From Pipra filicauda (Eukaryota; Chordata; Aves; Passeriformes; Pipridae), in the NCBI RefSeq assembly GCF_003945595.2, contig NW_024104769.1, positions 154,400 through 218,399 of the forward strand: a DNA stretch of 64,000 bases. Direction: 5' to 3'. The position numbers were made by a program, and so were the translations under genes. A model generated the notes under the pieces. That model was not told the DNA's origin and ran no database searches. It saw only the letters and a program-made list of their open reading frames with translations. This document shows, in pieces, positions 58,301 through 62,460 of the stretch. Each line of letters starts with the position of its first letter. Within the stretch, counting starts at the first letter, position 1.

Positions 58301-61070
58301 TTGCAGGGTTCGCTCATCGCCGGCGAAACATCTTCCAAGTCAAAAGGCAACCGAGCTGGGAAAGCACCACTGCCAAACCCCTCCGGCAAAGCCAAGTCAT
58401 CGACCGAGACGCTCACACCCCTCCCTGCCCCGCGCTCTCCCATCCAACAGGTCCAGAGGAGCACAAATCCTCCAGGGAACGATGGAAACGGGAGCTGGGC
58501 CAATGCCCTTGGCCGTTCCCGGTGCCAAACCATTGCCTTGCCAGAAGAGAGTGGGGCCAAAGCCGCACGTGCCAAATCCGGCGGCTGCCAGTCCAGACCC
58601 CTCCATGGCCGAAGAGGCACCATCCCTTGTGTGGAAGAGCTCTGCACCGGGATCGAGCAGGGAATGCAGCGCCGGCACCACCGCACCAAACCGCTCCAAC
58701 TGGCCAAGGTCAGTGCCAGGAGCATCGCCCGCCGTGGTGTCCAGGGAACCTCCTTGACAGGAGTCCTCGCCTGGGGCTGGCAAAGCCAAATTCTCTCTCC
58801 GCAAACCCGCCTGCCGGATCCACGAGCCTCCCCACTCACCGTGTGGTGCCACAGCGTCACACCCGTGGGAGAGGGAGGAAAAGCCCCTCGGTGTGACGGC
58901 ACTGCTGGGAATGCCAGGAGGCCAGATCCCTCCTCTGACACCCACTCCCGGTGCGGTCACGTCCTGGCTCTCCTCCCCCACTCCATAAGAAGGGATAACG
59001 AACCCTCCTTCCTCCTCTGAGCCGATTAATGCCTGGAAAGCCCTCGGAGAGCCAGGCAAGAGGGCTGCCCAGGGCCAGCGCTGCTGCTTCTCAGCTTGGC
59101 AAGGAGAAGGCAGTGTGGGAGGAAGGCCACGGCAAGGGGAAAAGCCCCGGTGAGGGCATCGGCGCACGGCGAGCCCCAGCTCTGCTCTGAAGCCCTGTCC
59201 CCAAGCAATTCAGGGTGACAGCCCCCCAGGAGGAGAGGACAGCGCTGGGGTTAAGGGGTTATACAGCTGGGGTGAGCCCCGTGGGCTCCCCATCTCCCCA
59301 CAGCCCTGCACGGGGGCCACGGCAGCCCACAGCACCCCCTCAGCCGGCACCCACCCCCGCATTACTCACGGCGCGCTCATTCACCGCGTACACGCTGCTC
59401 CACACGCACAGCACCCCCGTGCCCGGGGGTTCCCGGCGCCCACCCACCCCCGCCACCGCTTCCGGAGCCCCATCCCGGCGGCTCCGGGGTATTTCCAAGT
59501 TCCCGAATGCTGAACTCGGCTGCTCCGCTCCTCTCCCAGGCAGAGCATCCCTCCACAAACCGCTGCTGCAAACCTCTGCCTCACCACACTGCAGCATGCA
59601 TTTCAGGAAGGCGGCAGCCGGCCACGGCTCGGGAAGAGGGGATACGTACCCCCAGATGGGGCAGCCCCCATGCTGCCACCCCAAAAGCACAGCCCCATCC
59701 TGACACACCCCCCCGACTCCAAGGAGTCGGCTGCCAGGCGAGGGTGCCAAGGGACCGTGGCATGGTACAGATCTGACCCTCTGGGCTCGAGGAGTGCTGT
59801 GAATTGGGGGGGCTGCAGCACCCTGGCAGTGCCCCCTCCCAGCCCACCCGTGTCCGCCGAGCCGACGTTCTCCCCCGCCACGGGGAGGGGAGTGGTGGTG
59901 GCTGCCAGCCAGGCATCGCCTGCTGCCGGCAGCCACTGCATCCCCATGGGCAGGGCACAGTGACACTCAGGGCACAGCTCCTGCGTCTCATCCCGGGTAC
60001 GGACCACGGGGTAGCTGGGATGACCCGTGCCCAGTGAGGAACCAGCGGCAGAGATGGGGGACGGTGTTGCACCAGCGGCAGGCAACTCCCCTCTACCTGC
60101 AGGGATGGCTCGGGGGGGTGGGAGGGGGCTGCCAGCCGAAGGAAAAGAAGCCGGAGCAGGAAAATCAGGGTTATTCCCCACTGCCGTCTCCCTCCTGACC
60201 TTGGACAACCCTGTGCCTCAGTTTACCCCAGCACGGCAGCCAGCCTGCAGTGGAGGGGGAAGGAGGGCAGCCTCTGCCGGGCGGGGGGGGGAGCAAAGTC
60301 ACCCCCAAACCCGCAGCCGGGGCGCTGCAGGGGAAGGCGACGAATCTCTCCTGCATTTCTCCTTGCCCAGCCGGGCTACCCTTGCAGGGAAGGGCAAACG
60401 CTGCCCGCACCTTTCGGCGCTGCCGCAGGCGCTTCTTCCCCAGGACGAGAGAAAAAACACGGATGCGAGAAATGCTTTCCCATCCCTGATCAAGGGGGAC
60501 ACTCAGCCAGCCGTGCCCCGCGCCAAGACCCGCAACCCGCTTGCCTTCTCCCAGAGGGAATTTCCAACCCTTGGGCAGAGGCTCCGCCGCACCGAGAAGA
60601 GCGCGGCTTCCCGAACTTCCCCAGCTGCAGCCGCTGCCCTCGGGGAGGTCACGGCCAGCCCCGCCGAGCGCCTGCGGAGGGAGGATGCGCCGGGCGCTCC
60701 CGGCTCCCCCCCGGCAGCGGAGGATGAAGGAATCGCCAGCGCCCCGCCGCAGCAGGAAGCGCTCGGTCCCCGCGCCGCCAGCGGGGAGGACGCGAACCTC
60801 GCAAAGCCCCTCCACAGCCGCAGTCCTCCCCCCACCGCCCCTTCTGCCCGGGACGCGATGCCCTCCCCGATGCGCGCATCCCTCCCGGTCCATGCGCATC
60901 CCCCCCGCCGCACCCGGTACGAGAAGGGGGGGGGCACGCACAGGGCGGCCCCGCAGTCCCCCGGGGCTAACCCCGGCGGACAACACCCCCGCGGCCCCGT
61001 ACTCACCTTGGACGGGCAGCCCGCGGGCGCCGAGCACACTTGCTACCAAAGCGGCCACATACCAAATCAT
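22162..61070 (-). CDS. IGSF9B: IGSF9B orthologue (protein turtle homolog B), 20 coding exons, 1434 aa
   Basis: IGSF9B is a type I neuronal adhesion receptor of the Dasm1/turtle family. The family is known for homophilic adhesion and for organising inhibitory synapses through the scaffold S-SCAM/MAGI2. Coding exons, 5' to 3': 61070-61007, 53370-53173, 52141-51995, 50574-50423, 49279-49162, 48380-48239, 48132-47987, 45638-45496, 44681-44541, 43280-43164, 41340-41190, 40629-40518, 37715-37540, 36924-36698, 36498-36414, 35075-34914, 34171-34126, 32832-31201, 22902-22781, 22385-22162. All introns are GT..AG and all phases agree. Order: signal peptide (about 1-21), Ig1 (23-136), Ig2 (137-226), Ig3 (227-322), Ig4 (323-417), Ig5 (418-506), FN3-1 (507-602), FN3-2 (603-706), TM (about 723-748), Pro/Ser-rich tail (749-1434) ending A-T-L-L. 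Each Ig domain keeps its cysteine pair. The nearest alternative, paralogue IGSF9, fits less well because the tail matches the B form closely. Identity is from recalled family sequence; exon ends are from splice sites and phase. Confidence 0.95.
22386..22780 (-). other. IGSF9B intron 19
   Basis: 395 bp between the Lys-rich and C-terminal exons. Nothing else recognised in it. It is a plain unique sequence with GT..AG ends. Confidence 0.8.
22781..22902 (-). CDS. IGSF9B: IGSF9B exon 19: Lys-rich tail segment
   Basis: 122 nt, phase 2 to 1, residues 1320-1360. It reads G-K-R-P-S-P-P-G-D-A, then E-A-L-K-Y-Q-R-I-K-K-P-K-K-S-S-K-G-S-S-K, an unusually basic stretch for this tail. Acceptor TTCCTAG follows a pyrimidine tract. 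The donor CCCA|GTGAGTG is in good context, and the open frame continues past it. Assignment rests on phase agreement with exons 18 and 20 and on a protein-like sequence. Confidence 0.85.
24965..25050. repeat. Tandem repeat, 23-24 bp unit, 3.7 copies (intron 18)
   Basis: GCTCCCAGAGAGCCTCTGTTCCA repeated at 24965, 24988, 25011 (with one extra base) and partly at 25035. Confidence 0.93.
26890..27110. repeat. Polypurine tract plus (AAT)n microsatellite (intron 18)
   Basis: GGAGAGGAGAGAGGGCGAGGG-type purine sequence to about 27000 is followed by A-rich sequence and an AATAATAATAATAATAATAAT run at about 27052-27078, then AAGAAAGAAAAGAG. It reads as a polypyrimidine tract on the IGSF9B strand. Confidence 0.85.
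29720..29850. repeat. Polypurine low-complexity tract (intron 18)
   Basis: Almost continuous A/G with occasional C, including GGAGAAGAAAGGGGGAAAG and GAGAAAGGAAAAGAAGAAACG. It forms a long U/C tract on the transcript strand. Confidence 0.8.
30362..30444. repeat. (GA)n-rich purine tract (intron 18)
   Basis: AAAGACGGAGGGAAAGAGGAG followed by GA repeats ending in about ten uninterrupted GA units. CT-repeat on the transcript strand, about 0.8 kb downstream of the exon 18 donor. Confidence 0.93.
30565..30577 (-). promoter_or_regulatory. Tandem overlapping poly(A) signals inside intron 18
   Basis: Minus strand contains AATAAAAATAAAC, two AATAAA hexamers almost overlapping, about 620 nt after the stop codon embedded in the exon 18 donor. 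The position suits a short transcript that fails to splice exon 18 to 19 and ends the protein at residue 1320. Usage is inference. Confidence 0.4.
31201..32832 (-). CDS. IGSF9B: IGSF9B exon 18: giant exon for most of the cytoplasmic tail
   Basis: 1632 nt, phase 2 to 2, residues 776-1319. It starts L-S-S-G-K-V-S-P-E-S after a split Pro codon. It is Pro/Ser-rich, with basic patches (Y-K-K-T-K-R-A; S-S-K-K-Y-S) and an E-A-E-A-E-A run. Two PPxY motifs are present: P-P-A-Y at 924-927 and P-P-F-Y at 974-977. The middle and end match the family tail (M-Q-P-M; T-R-W-Y-E-P-Q-P-R-P-R). The exon ends ...T-V-A-A-T at ACGGG|GTAAGT. If that donor is not used, the frame runs one Gly further and meets TAA inside the donor. 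Confidence 0.94.
32833..34125 (-). other. IGSF9B intron 17
   Basis: 1293 bp; unique sequence, no repeat or extra exon recognised. Confidence 0.8.
34126..34171 (-). CDS. IGSF9B: IGSF9B exon 17: 46-nt cytoplasmic small exon
   Basis: 46 nt, phase 1 to 2, residues 761-775, reading D-P-P-L-S-I-T-H-C-R-K-S-L-E-S, then two bases of a Pro codon. It is too short to stand out as an open frame. It was found by searching intron sequence between exons 16 and 18 for the expected tail segment. Acceptor TTCTCTTCCAG is excellent; donor CCC|GTAAGT. Because 46 is not a multiple of three, inclusion is required to keep the tail in frame. Confidence 0.93.
34172..34913 (-). other. IGSF9B intron 16, pyrimidine/UG-rich next to the 46-nt exon
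   Basis: 742 bp. Next to exon 17 the transcript strand is strikingly U/C- and UGU-rich (34172-34270; e.g. GTTGTCTTGATGTTG, CTTGTGTCTGTCGTG). The end near exon 16 (34800-34910) is also pyrimidine-rich. Such tracts bind PTB- and CELF-type splicing regulators, suggesting regulated use of exon 17. Confidence 0.6.
34914..35075 (-). CDS. IGSF9B: IGSF9B exon 16: transmembrane helix and juxtamembrane basic stretch
   Basis: 162 nt, phase 1 to 1, residues 707-760. After D-V-F-P-Q-P-D-L-T-D-E-G comes a single hydrophobic helix (about V723-V748, rich in A, I, L, F). The cytoplasmic stop-transfer sequence N-K-Q-R-K-R-K-L-K-R-K-K follows, giving type I topology. Acceptor GTCCTCCAG; donor AAAG|GTGAGT. Confidence 0.95.
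35278..35396 (-). mobile_element. Short CR1 fragment in intron 15
   Basis: Plus strand CATCATAGAATCATAAAATAG followed by GGAAAGGGCTTTTAAAGGCC and CATCTAGTCCAACC is the CR1 3' end with some divergence. About 120 bp, ending near CTGACAAACC. Confidence 0.85.
35821..35864. repeat. 15-bp tandem repeat, 3 copies (intron 15)
   Basis: CAGGGAGGCTGCAGG three times in a row. Confidence 0.93.
36414..36498 (-). CDS. IGSF9B: IGSF9B exon 15: second part of FN3-2
   Basis: 85 nt, phase 0 to 1, residues 679-706. It reads D-T-W-Y-E-F-R-V-L-A-V, the F-strand tyrosine motif of FN3, then I-S-E-P-S-N-V-A-G-V-S-S-T. Acceptor GTGTTGCAG; donor ACAG|GTGAGG. Confidence 0.95.
36622..36668 (-). mobile_element. Minimal CR1 3'-tail fragment inside 199-bp intron 14
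   Basis: Plus strand ATCACAGAATCATGAAGGTTG followed by CAAAAGACCTCCAAGATCATC matches a CR1 3' tail subtype. Only about 46 bp remain. It starts about 30 bp beyond the exon 14 donor, in one of the smallest introns of the gene. Confidence 0.75.
36698..36924 (-). CDS. IGSF9B: IGSF9B exon 14: first part of FN3-2
   Basis: 227 nt, phase 1 to 0, residues 603-678. It starts A-F-P-V-T-T-P-E-P-L and includes the FN3 core V-L-L-S-W-L-P-P-A-N-H-S with sequons at N624 (N-R-T) and N639 (N-H-S), then Y-I-M-E-F-R-V. It ends A-K-D-L-S-L at CTG|GTAAGC. A short CR1 tail lies only about 30 bp beyond this donor. Confidence 0.95.
36925..37539 (-). other. IGSF9B intron 13
   Basis: 615 bp, unique. The mid part (37080-37400) is less GC-rich. 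No element recognised. Confidence 0.8.
37540..37715 (-). CDS. IGSF9B: IGSF9B exon 13: second part of FN3-1
   Basis: 176 nt, phase 2 to 1, residues 544-602. It reads W-M-K-R-A-Q-F-G-P-H-D-W-L-S-L, then the FN3 hallmark L-E-P-E-T-A-Y-Q-F-S-V and N-K-L-G-T-S-S-F-S-E. Acceptor CTTGGCAG|GATG; donor CTAG|GTAGGT. Confidence 0.95.
37716..40517 (-). other. IGSF9B intron 12
   Basis: 2.8 kb of unique sequence within FN3-1. The open frame 38587-39372 is an intron frame without splice or family support. No repeat of note. Confidence 0.75.
40518..40629 (-). CDS. IGSF9B: IGSF9B exon 12: first part of FN3-1
   Basis: 112 nt, phase 1 to 2, residues 507-543. It reads G-T-S-P-H-A-P-T-S-V and includes A-N-V-S-W-E-P-G-Y, the B-strand tryptophan signature of fibronectin III, with a sequon at N526. 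It ends ...T-F-S-V plus two bases of a Trp codon at TTTG|GTACGG. The donor is weaker than most in this gene. The phase-2 join to ATG-AAG-AGA gives the expected W-M-K-R. Confidence 0.92.
40630..41189 (-). other. IGSF9B intron 11
   Basis: 560 bp, about half occupied by a CR1 fragment in the same orientation as the gene. Confidence 0.85.
40835..41110 (-). mobile_element. CR1 LINE fragment in intron 11
   Basis: Plus strand AGAGTCATAGAATGGTTTAAG, then GTCATCTACTCCAACCC and TGGGCAGGGACACCTTCCAC, a standard CR1 3' end of about 275 bp. It fills about half of intron 11 and ends some 80 bp from the exon 11 donor. Confidence 0.9.
41190..41340 (-). CDS. IGSF9B: IGSF9B exon 11: second part of Ig5
   Basis: 151 nt, phase 0 to 1, residues 457-506. 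It starts V-G-K-P-S-R-S-K-H and contains D-D-H-G-E-W-E-C (C488), then A-S-T-H-L-T-V-V. The acceptor is the AG of GCCCAAG|GTAGGG, preceded by a pyrimidine tract with an A-to-T-rich stretch. Donor GTAG|GTACGG. Confidence 0.93.
41341..43163 (-). other. IGSF9B intron 10
   Basis: 1.8 kb, GC-rich near exon 11 and otherwise unique. The plus-strand open frame 40928-42127 spans CR1, exon 11 antisense and this intron, and is not a gene. Confidence 0.8.
43164..43280 (-). CDS. IGSF9B: IGSF9B exon 10: first part of Ig5
   Basis: 117 nt, phase 0 to 0, residues 418-456. It reads D-P-P-Y-F-T-V-L-P-G-W-E-Y-R and has the first Ig5 cysteine C442 (L-I-P-C-A-A-A). It ends ...A-W-R-K at AAAG|GTACCC. Acceptor GGCTGCAG. 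Confidence 0.95.
43281..44540 (-). other. IGSF9B intron 9
   Basis: 1.26 kb containing a 385-bp CR1 fragment; remainder unique. Confidence 0.85.
43483..43868 (-). mobile_element. CR1 LINE fragment in intron 9
   Basis: Plus strand GAATCACAGAACCACAGAATG and onward through CCATCTAGTCCAACACCC and GTCCAACCTGGCCTTGGAC to TTCTCCAGGATGAACAGCAT. About 385 bp of CR1 3' end. Confidence 0.92.
44541..44681 (-). CDS. IGSF9B: IGSF9B exon 9: second part of Ig4
   Basis: 141 nt, phase 0 to 0, residues 371-417. It reads Y-A-G-W-N-L-L-E-D-G-S-I-R-I-E-E and contains A-L-G-T-Y-T-C (C397) before P-A-R-L-V-L-K. Acceptor CTGCTGCAG; donor AAG|GTAACC. Because it is in phase 0 with a multiple-of-three length, it could be skipped without frameshift, but that would destroy Ig4. 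Confidence 0.95.
44682..45495 (-). other. IGSF9B intron 8
   Basis: 814 bp with an AT-rich block at 45090-45190 (TTAATATTTAAGC, AAATATTTAATG). No repeat recognised. Confidence 0.8.
45496..45638 (-). CDS. IGSF9B: IGSF9B exon 8: first part of Ig4
   Basis: 143 nt, phase 1 to 0, residues 323-370. It reads Y-P-A-R-V-V-N-M-P-P-V-I-Y-V-P, with the first Ig4 cysteine C346 (I-R-C-P-V-E) and the C-strand tryptophan W359, ending R-I-E-K at GAGAAG|GTAACG. Acceptor CTCCCAG|ATCC. Confidence 0.95.
46280..46440. promoter_or_regulatory. AT-rich island in intron 7
   Basis: GTGTCATTAACAGC, TTTTTAATTAAGTGCG, then two similar blocks CTTTAATAAGAAG and TTTTAATAAGAAG around an A-run. The paired TTTAATAAGAAG repeats are notable. 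Possible enhancer. Confidence 0.3.
47335..47450. promoter_or_regulatory. AT-rich island in intron 7 with TATGAAATAAAAG and CAATTG sites
   Basis: CTTTCATTATGAAATAAAAG, AGAGCAATATTGCAATTG and GGCAATTGAGGCCATTACTG form a non-repetitive block of the kind often conserved. Confidence 0.3.
47987..48132 (-). CDS. IGSF9B: IGSF9B exon 7: second part of Ig3
   Basis: 146 nt, phase 2 to 1, residues 274-322. It starts N-D-L-K-L-R-V-R and has D-S-G-K-Y-T-C (C303), the F-strand cysteine of Ig3. It ends A-Y-L-T-V-Q plus the first base of a Tyr codon. Acceptor CTCTCGCAG; donor CAGT|GTGAGT. Confidence 0.95.
48239..48380 (-). CDS. IGSF9B: IGSF9B exon 6: first part of Ig3
   Basis: 142 nt, phase 1 to 2, residues 227-273. 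It starts G-P-P-F-I-V-S-P-P-E-N-I-T. First Ig3 cysteine is C250 (F-T-C-Q-A-E). Three N-glycosylation sequons lie close together: N237 (N-I-T), N241 (N-I-S) and N258 (N-L-T), making this the most glycan-dense domain. Acceptor CCTCCAG follows a C/T tract. The donor AAG-AA|GTGAGT splits an Asn codon. Intron 6 is only 106 bp. Confidence 0.94.
48381..49161 (-). other. IGSF9B intron 5
   Basis: 781 bp; contains the AT-rich block at 48815-48925, otherwise plain. Confidence 0.8.
48815..48925. promoter_or_regulatory. AT-rich to GC block in intron 5 with CTAATTAAAG
   Basis: CCTAATTAAAGATTTATTTAA is followed by GCCTGTCATGCATCACC and CATGACAGCC, another pair of TGTCA/TGACA cores in inverted orientation. 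Similar grammar to the element at 5.6 kb. Confidence 0.3.
49162..49279 (-). CDS. IGSF9B: IGSF9B exon 5: second part of Ig2
   Basis: 118 nt, phase 0 to 1, residues 188-226. It contains D-R-G-A-Y-T-C (C208), the F-strand half of the Ig2 disulfide, and ends ...R-L-L-V-Q. Acceptor TTCCCAG|GTGAGC. The first bases of this exon, GTGAGC, themselves look like a donor but encode V-S in the expected frame. Donor AAG|GTGAGC. Confidence 0.95.
49280..50422 (-). other. IGSF9B intron 4
   Basis: 1.14 kb; contains ATTAATAAACC near 49438, an A-rich block at 49487-49520 and the homeodomain-motif cluster at 49886. Confidence 0.8.
49886..49968. promoter_or_regulatory. Homeodomain-motif cluster in intron 4
   Basis: Four TAAT/ATTA cores (CAATTAG, CTAATTAC, CATTAG, CCAATTAC) in about 80 bp, in an otherwise GC-rich intron. 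A plausible intronic enhancer. Confidence 0.35.
50423..50574 (-). CDS. IGSF9B: IGSF9B exon 4: first part of Ig2
   Basis: 152 nt, phase 1 to 0, residues 137-187. It starts A-P-P-T-F-T-E-T-P-P and has the first Ig2 cysteine (C161) in L-T-C-M-A-F, followed by the C-strand tryptophan (W173). It ends G-K-Y-Q exactly at a CAG|GTAGGT donor. The next exon continues V-S-D-G-S-L, as in the known family. Confidence 0.95.
50870..51200. promoter_or_regulatory. AT-rich island in intron 3
   Basis: Non-repetitive AT-rich sequence including GGCAATTTAATCTGC, AAATGATTTTTATTTTCC, GGATTATGGTTATTATATTG. Candidate conserved noncoding element only. Confidence 0.3.
51440..51870. promoter_or_regulatory. AT-rich stretch immediately downstream of exon 3 donor (intron 3)
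   Basis: CTAATTGGGCTCAATTAGG (an imperfect palindrome around 51475-51493), then GACAATTTGCTAATTACTTT and CTTAATAAAATGAAAAAG. Regulatory role is a guess. Confidence 0.3.
51995..52141 (-). CDS. IGSF9B: IGSF9B exon 3: second part of Ig1
   Basis: 147 nt, phase 1 to 1, residues 88-136. It contains the second Ig1 cysteine (C113) in the F-strand motif D-Q-G-W-Y-E-C, and a possible N-glycosylation site at N127 (N-G-S). The acceptor CCCACAG and donor G|GTGAGC are both good. Exons 2 and 3 together make one complete V-type Ig domain. Confidence 0.95.
52142..53172 (-). other. IGSF9B intron 2
   Basis: 1.03 kb, GC-rich, with an A-run at 52489-52504. Nothing else recognised. Confidence 0.8.
53173..53370 (-). 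CDS. IGSF9B: IGSF9B exon 2: first part of Ig1
   Basis: 198 nt, phase 1 to 1, residues 22-87. It starts G-A-L-G-S-R-E-E-P-E-F and carries the first Ig1 cysteine (C45) in the context I-L-P-C-D-V. The family-specific segment V-E-W-F-K-F-G-V-P-I-P follows, and the exon ends ...D-P-E-Y-A. Acceptor CTCGCAG|GTGCC is preceded by pyrimidines; donor G|GTGAGT. It is the most conserved part of the ectodomain in this family and identifies the gene almost by itself. Confidence 0.95.
57195..57270 (+). mobile_element. Possible decayed MIR-like SINE relic in intron 1
   Basis: GATTTTCCAGATGGATGGAGG, then AGCGACATGCCTCAAGGTCA and CACGGGGCCAGCGAGG resembles the MIR segment with the CCCAAGGTCACACAGC motif, with many changes. 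Weak on its own. Confidence 0.4.
60195..60240 (-). mobile_element. Possible MIR-like SINE relic in intron 1, opposite strand
   Basis: TGACCTTGGACAACCC followed by TGTGCCTCAGTTTACCCCA resembles the reverse complement of the MIR core (GACCTTGGGCAAG...CTCAGTTTCC). Short and diverged. Confidence 0.35.
61007..61070 (-). CDS. IGSF9B: IGSF9B exon 1: start codon and signal peptide
   Basis: Encodes M-I-W-Y-V-A-A-L-V-A-S-V-L-G-A-R-G-L-P-V-Q plus the first base of a Gly codon (phase 1). The hydrophobic core followed by small residues is a typical secretory signal. The ATG at 61070 has A at -3, an adequate context. The donor at 61006-61005 reads G|GTGAGT. The 63-nt-plus-1 phase-1 signal exon is standard for immunoglobulin-superfamily genes. 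The reading frame stays open upstream through GC-rich leader, but no in-frame ATG was seen there, so this start is preferred. Confidence 0.93.
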
Positions 61071-61219
61071 AGTACTACCGGTCCCCGGTGCGCAGCATCT
61101 TCCGCCCGCCGGGCGGCCCGGCCGGGGCGGGGCGGGGCCGGGCCGGGGTGGCCGTGTCCGGGCAGGGCTCGGCGGGGCCGGCGGCGCGCTCGGGGCCCGA
61201 GGGGCGGCTCCGGGGCGGC

Positions 61220-61255
61220 TCAGGGCCGGCCGCCCTGCGCTGCGCCCGCGCCCAT
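61220..61255 (-). other. Upstream ORF of 11 codons in the probable 5' UTR
   Basis: An ATG at 61255 on the minus strand opens M-G-A-G-A-A-Q-G-G-R-P and stops at TGA. It is out of frame with the main start at 61070 and about 150 nt upstream of it. It matters only if transcription starts above 61255, which the CCAAT boxes make plausible. It would then dampen translation. Confidence 0.35.
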
Positions 61256-61339
61256 GCCCGCGCCGCACCTGCGCTCCGCCGCGCGGTGCAGCCAAGCCTG
61301 CGCCCTTTAGCGGCTCGGCACCGCCCCCGCGCGCCGCCC

Positions 61340-61375
61340 ATTGGCCGCGCCCCTGCCGGAGTGGGCGGTGATTGG
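61340..61375 (-). promoter_or_regulatory. Pair of CCAAT boxes (NF-Y-type) 31 bp apart
   Basis: Plus strand ATTGG at 61340-61344 and 61371-61375 gives GGCCAAT twice on the coding (minus) strand, spaced 31 bp, close to three helical turns. GC boxes flank both. Paired CCAAT boxes at about this spacing are a known NF-Y promoter arrangement, usually 60-100 bp upstream of the start site. Confidence 0.6.
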
Positions 61376-61474
61376 CCGCCGGCGCGGCCCGGGCCGGTTC
61401 AAGGTGGGTTGGCGCGCACGGGGCCCCCGCGCCGCAGTATCATGCGCACTGCCGGGAGCGGCGGGCACCGCCGC

Positions 61475-61547
61475 GGGCACGGGCACGGGCACGGGCACGG
61501 GCACGGACACGGACACGGGCACGGACACGGGCACGGGCACGGACAGG
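61475..61547. repeat. Hexanucleotide repeat (GGGCAC/GGACAC)n in the promoter flank
   Basis: Twelve consecutive six-base units on the plus strand: five GGGCAC, then a mixture of GGACAC and GGGCAC, ending GGACAG. The first five units give four or more GGG tracts separated by three bases, a canonical G-quadruplex pattern on the plus strand. Confidence 0.9.
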
Positions 61548-61608
61548 GCAGCGCCGCGGCCCCGCGCACAGCTGTGCCCTGCGCCGCTCGGTGTCGGCTC
61601 CTCGCCCG

Positions 61609-62460
61609 CGGATGTGTCACCGCACCGGCTCGATGTCAGCTCCATGTCCGCGGATGTGCCGCCGCACCGGCTCGGTGTCACCTCCCTGTACACGGATGTG
61701 TCACCTCCCTGTGTCCAACTGTGCCCCTGCACCAGCTCAGTGTCACCTCCCCATCATCCAATGCACCCCTGCACCAGTACAGCATCACTTACCTGTCTCC
61801 TGATGTGCCCCTGCACTGGCTCGGTGTCACCTGCCTGTCTCCAGATGTGCCGCTGCACCGGCTCGGTGTCACCTCTCCATCCCCAAATGTGCCCCTGAGC
61901 CAGTACAGCATCACCTCCCTGTCTCCAGATGTGCCTCTGCATCAGCTCAGTGTCACCTCCTTTTCTCTACATGTGCCCCTGCACTGTCTCAGTGTGACCT
62001 CCCTACCTCCAGATGTGCCCCTGCACCAGCTCAGTGTCACCTCCCCATCATCAAATGCACTCCTGCACCAGTACAGCATCACTTACCTGTCTCCTGATGT
62101 GCCCCTGCACTGGCTCGGTGTCACCTGCCTGTCTCCAGATGTCTCGGTGTCACCTCCCTATCCCCAAATGTGCCCCTGCACCAGTGCAGCATCACCTCCC
62201 TGCCTCCAGATGTGTCCCTTCACTGTCTCGGTGTCACCTCTTTATCTCCAGATGTGTCACCACACCAGATCAGTGTCACCTCCCTGTCTCCAGATGTGCC
62301 CCTGCACTGCCTCAGTGTCACCTCCCCATCCACAGATGTCACCGTACTGACACACTGTCACCTCTGTCTCCAGATGTGCCCCCTGCACCATCACAGCATC
62401 ACCTCCCTGTCCCCAGATGTGCCCCTGCATTAGCTCAGTGTCACCTTCCCTGTCCCCAGC
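61609..62460. repeat. 42-bp minisatellite, about 20 degenerate copies
   Basis: Repeated unit begins GATGTGCCCCTGCAC and continues through a GTGTCACCT core to a CTGTCTCCA end. Most copies are exactly 42 bp; a few are shortened (for example at 62143 and 62337). Because 42 is divisible by three, several frames stay open for hundreds of bases, giving long but meaningless repeat peptides. A higher-order pattern is visible, since the copies near 61750 and 62050 share the same variants (ATCATCCAATGCA/ATCATCAAATGCA). Confidence 0.9.

Larger units (their letters stand above)
53371..61006 (-). other. IGSF9B intron 1 (7.6 kb)
   Basis: GC-rich first intron with two weak MIR-like relics (57195, 60195) and the downstream half of the CpG-rich region. 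Many overlapping open frames reflect low stop-codon density in GC-rich DNA. None shows splice sites, domain-like sequence or family resemblance. Confidence 0.75.
60390..61640 (-). promoter_or_regulatory. IGSF9B: CpG-rich promoter region of IGSF9B
   Basis: CpG dinucleotides and GC content rise sharply over exon 1, the start of intron 1 and the upstream flank. There are multiple GC boxes (GGGCGG/CCGCCC, for example near 61127, 61202, 61321 and 61363), two CCAAT boxes and no TATA box. This is a typical CpG-island promoter. The start site is not visible directly; the CCAAT positions suggest roughly 61250-61300. Confidence 0.7.

Noticed and set aside
61088..62350. 420-codon plus-strand open frame divergent from IGSF9B
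   Set aside because: It is antisense to exon 1 leader and then runs through the 42-bp minisatellite; other frames are open over the same repeat, so openness follows from unit length rather than coding.
61609..62460. CRISPR-like repeat array
   Set aside because: The units are directly contiguous degenerate 42-mers with no unique spacers; it is a eukaryotic minisatellite.
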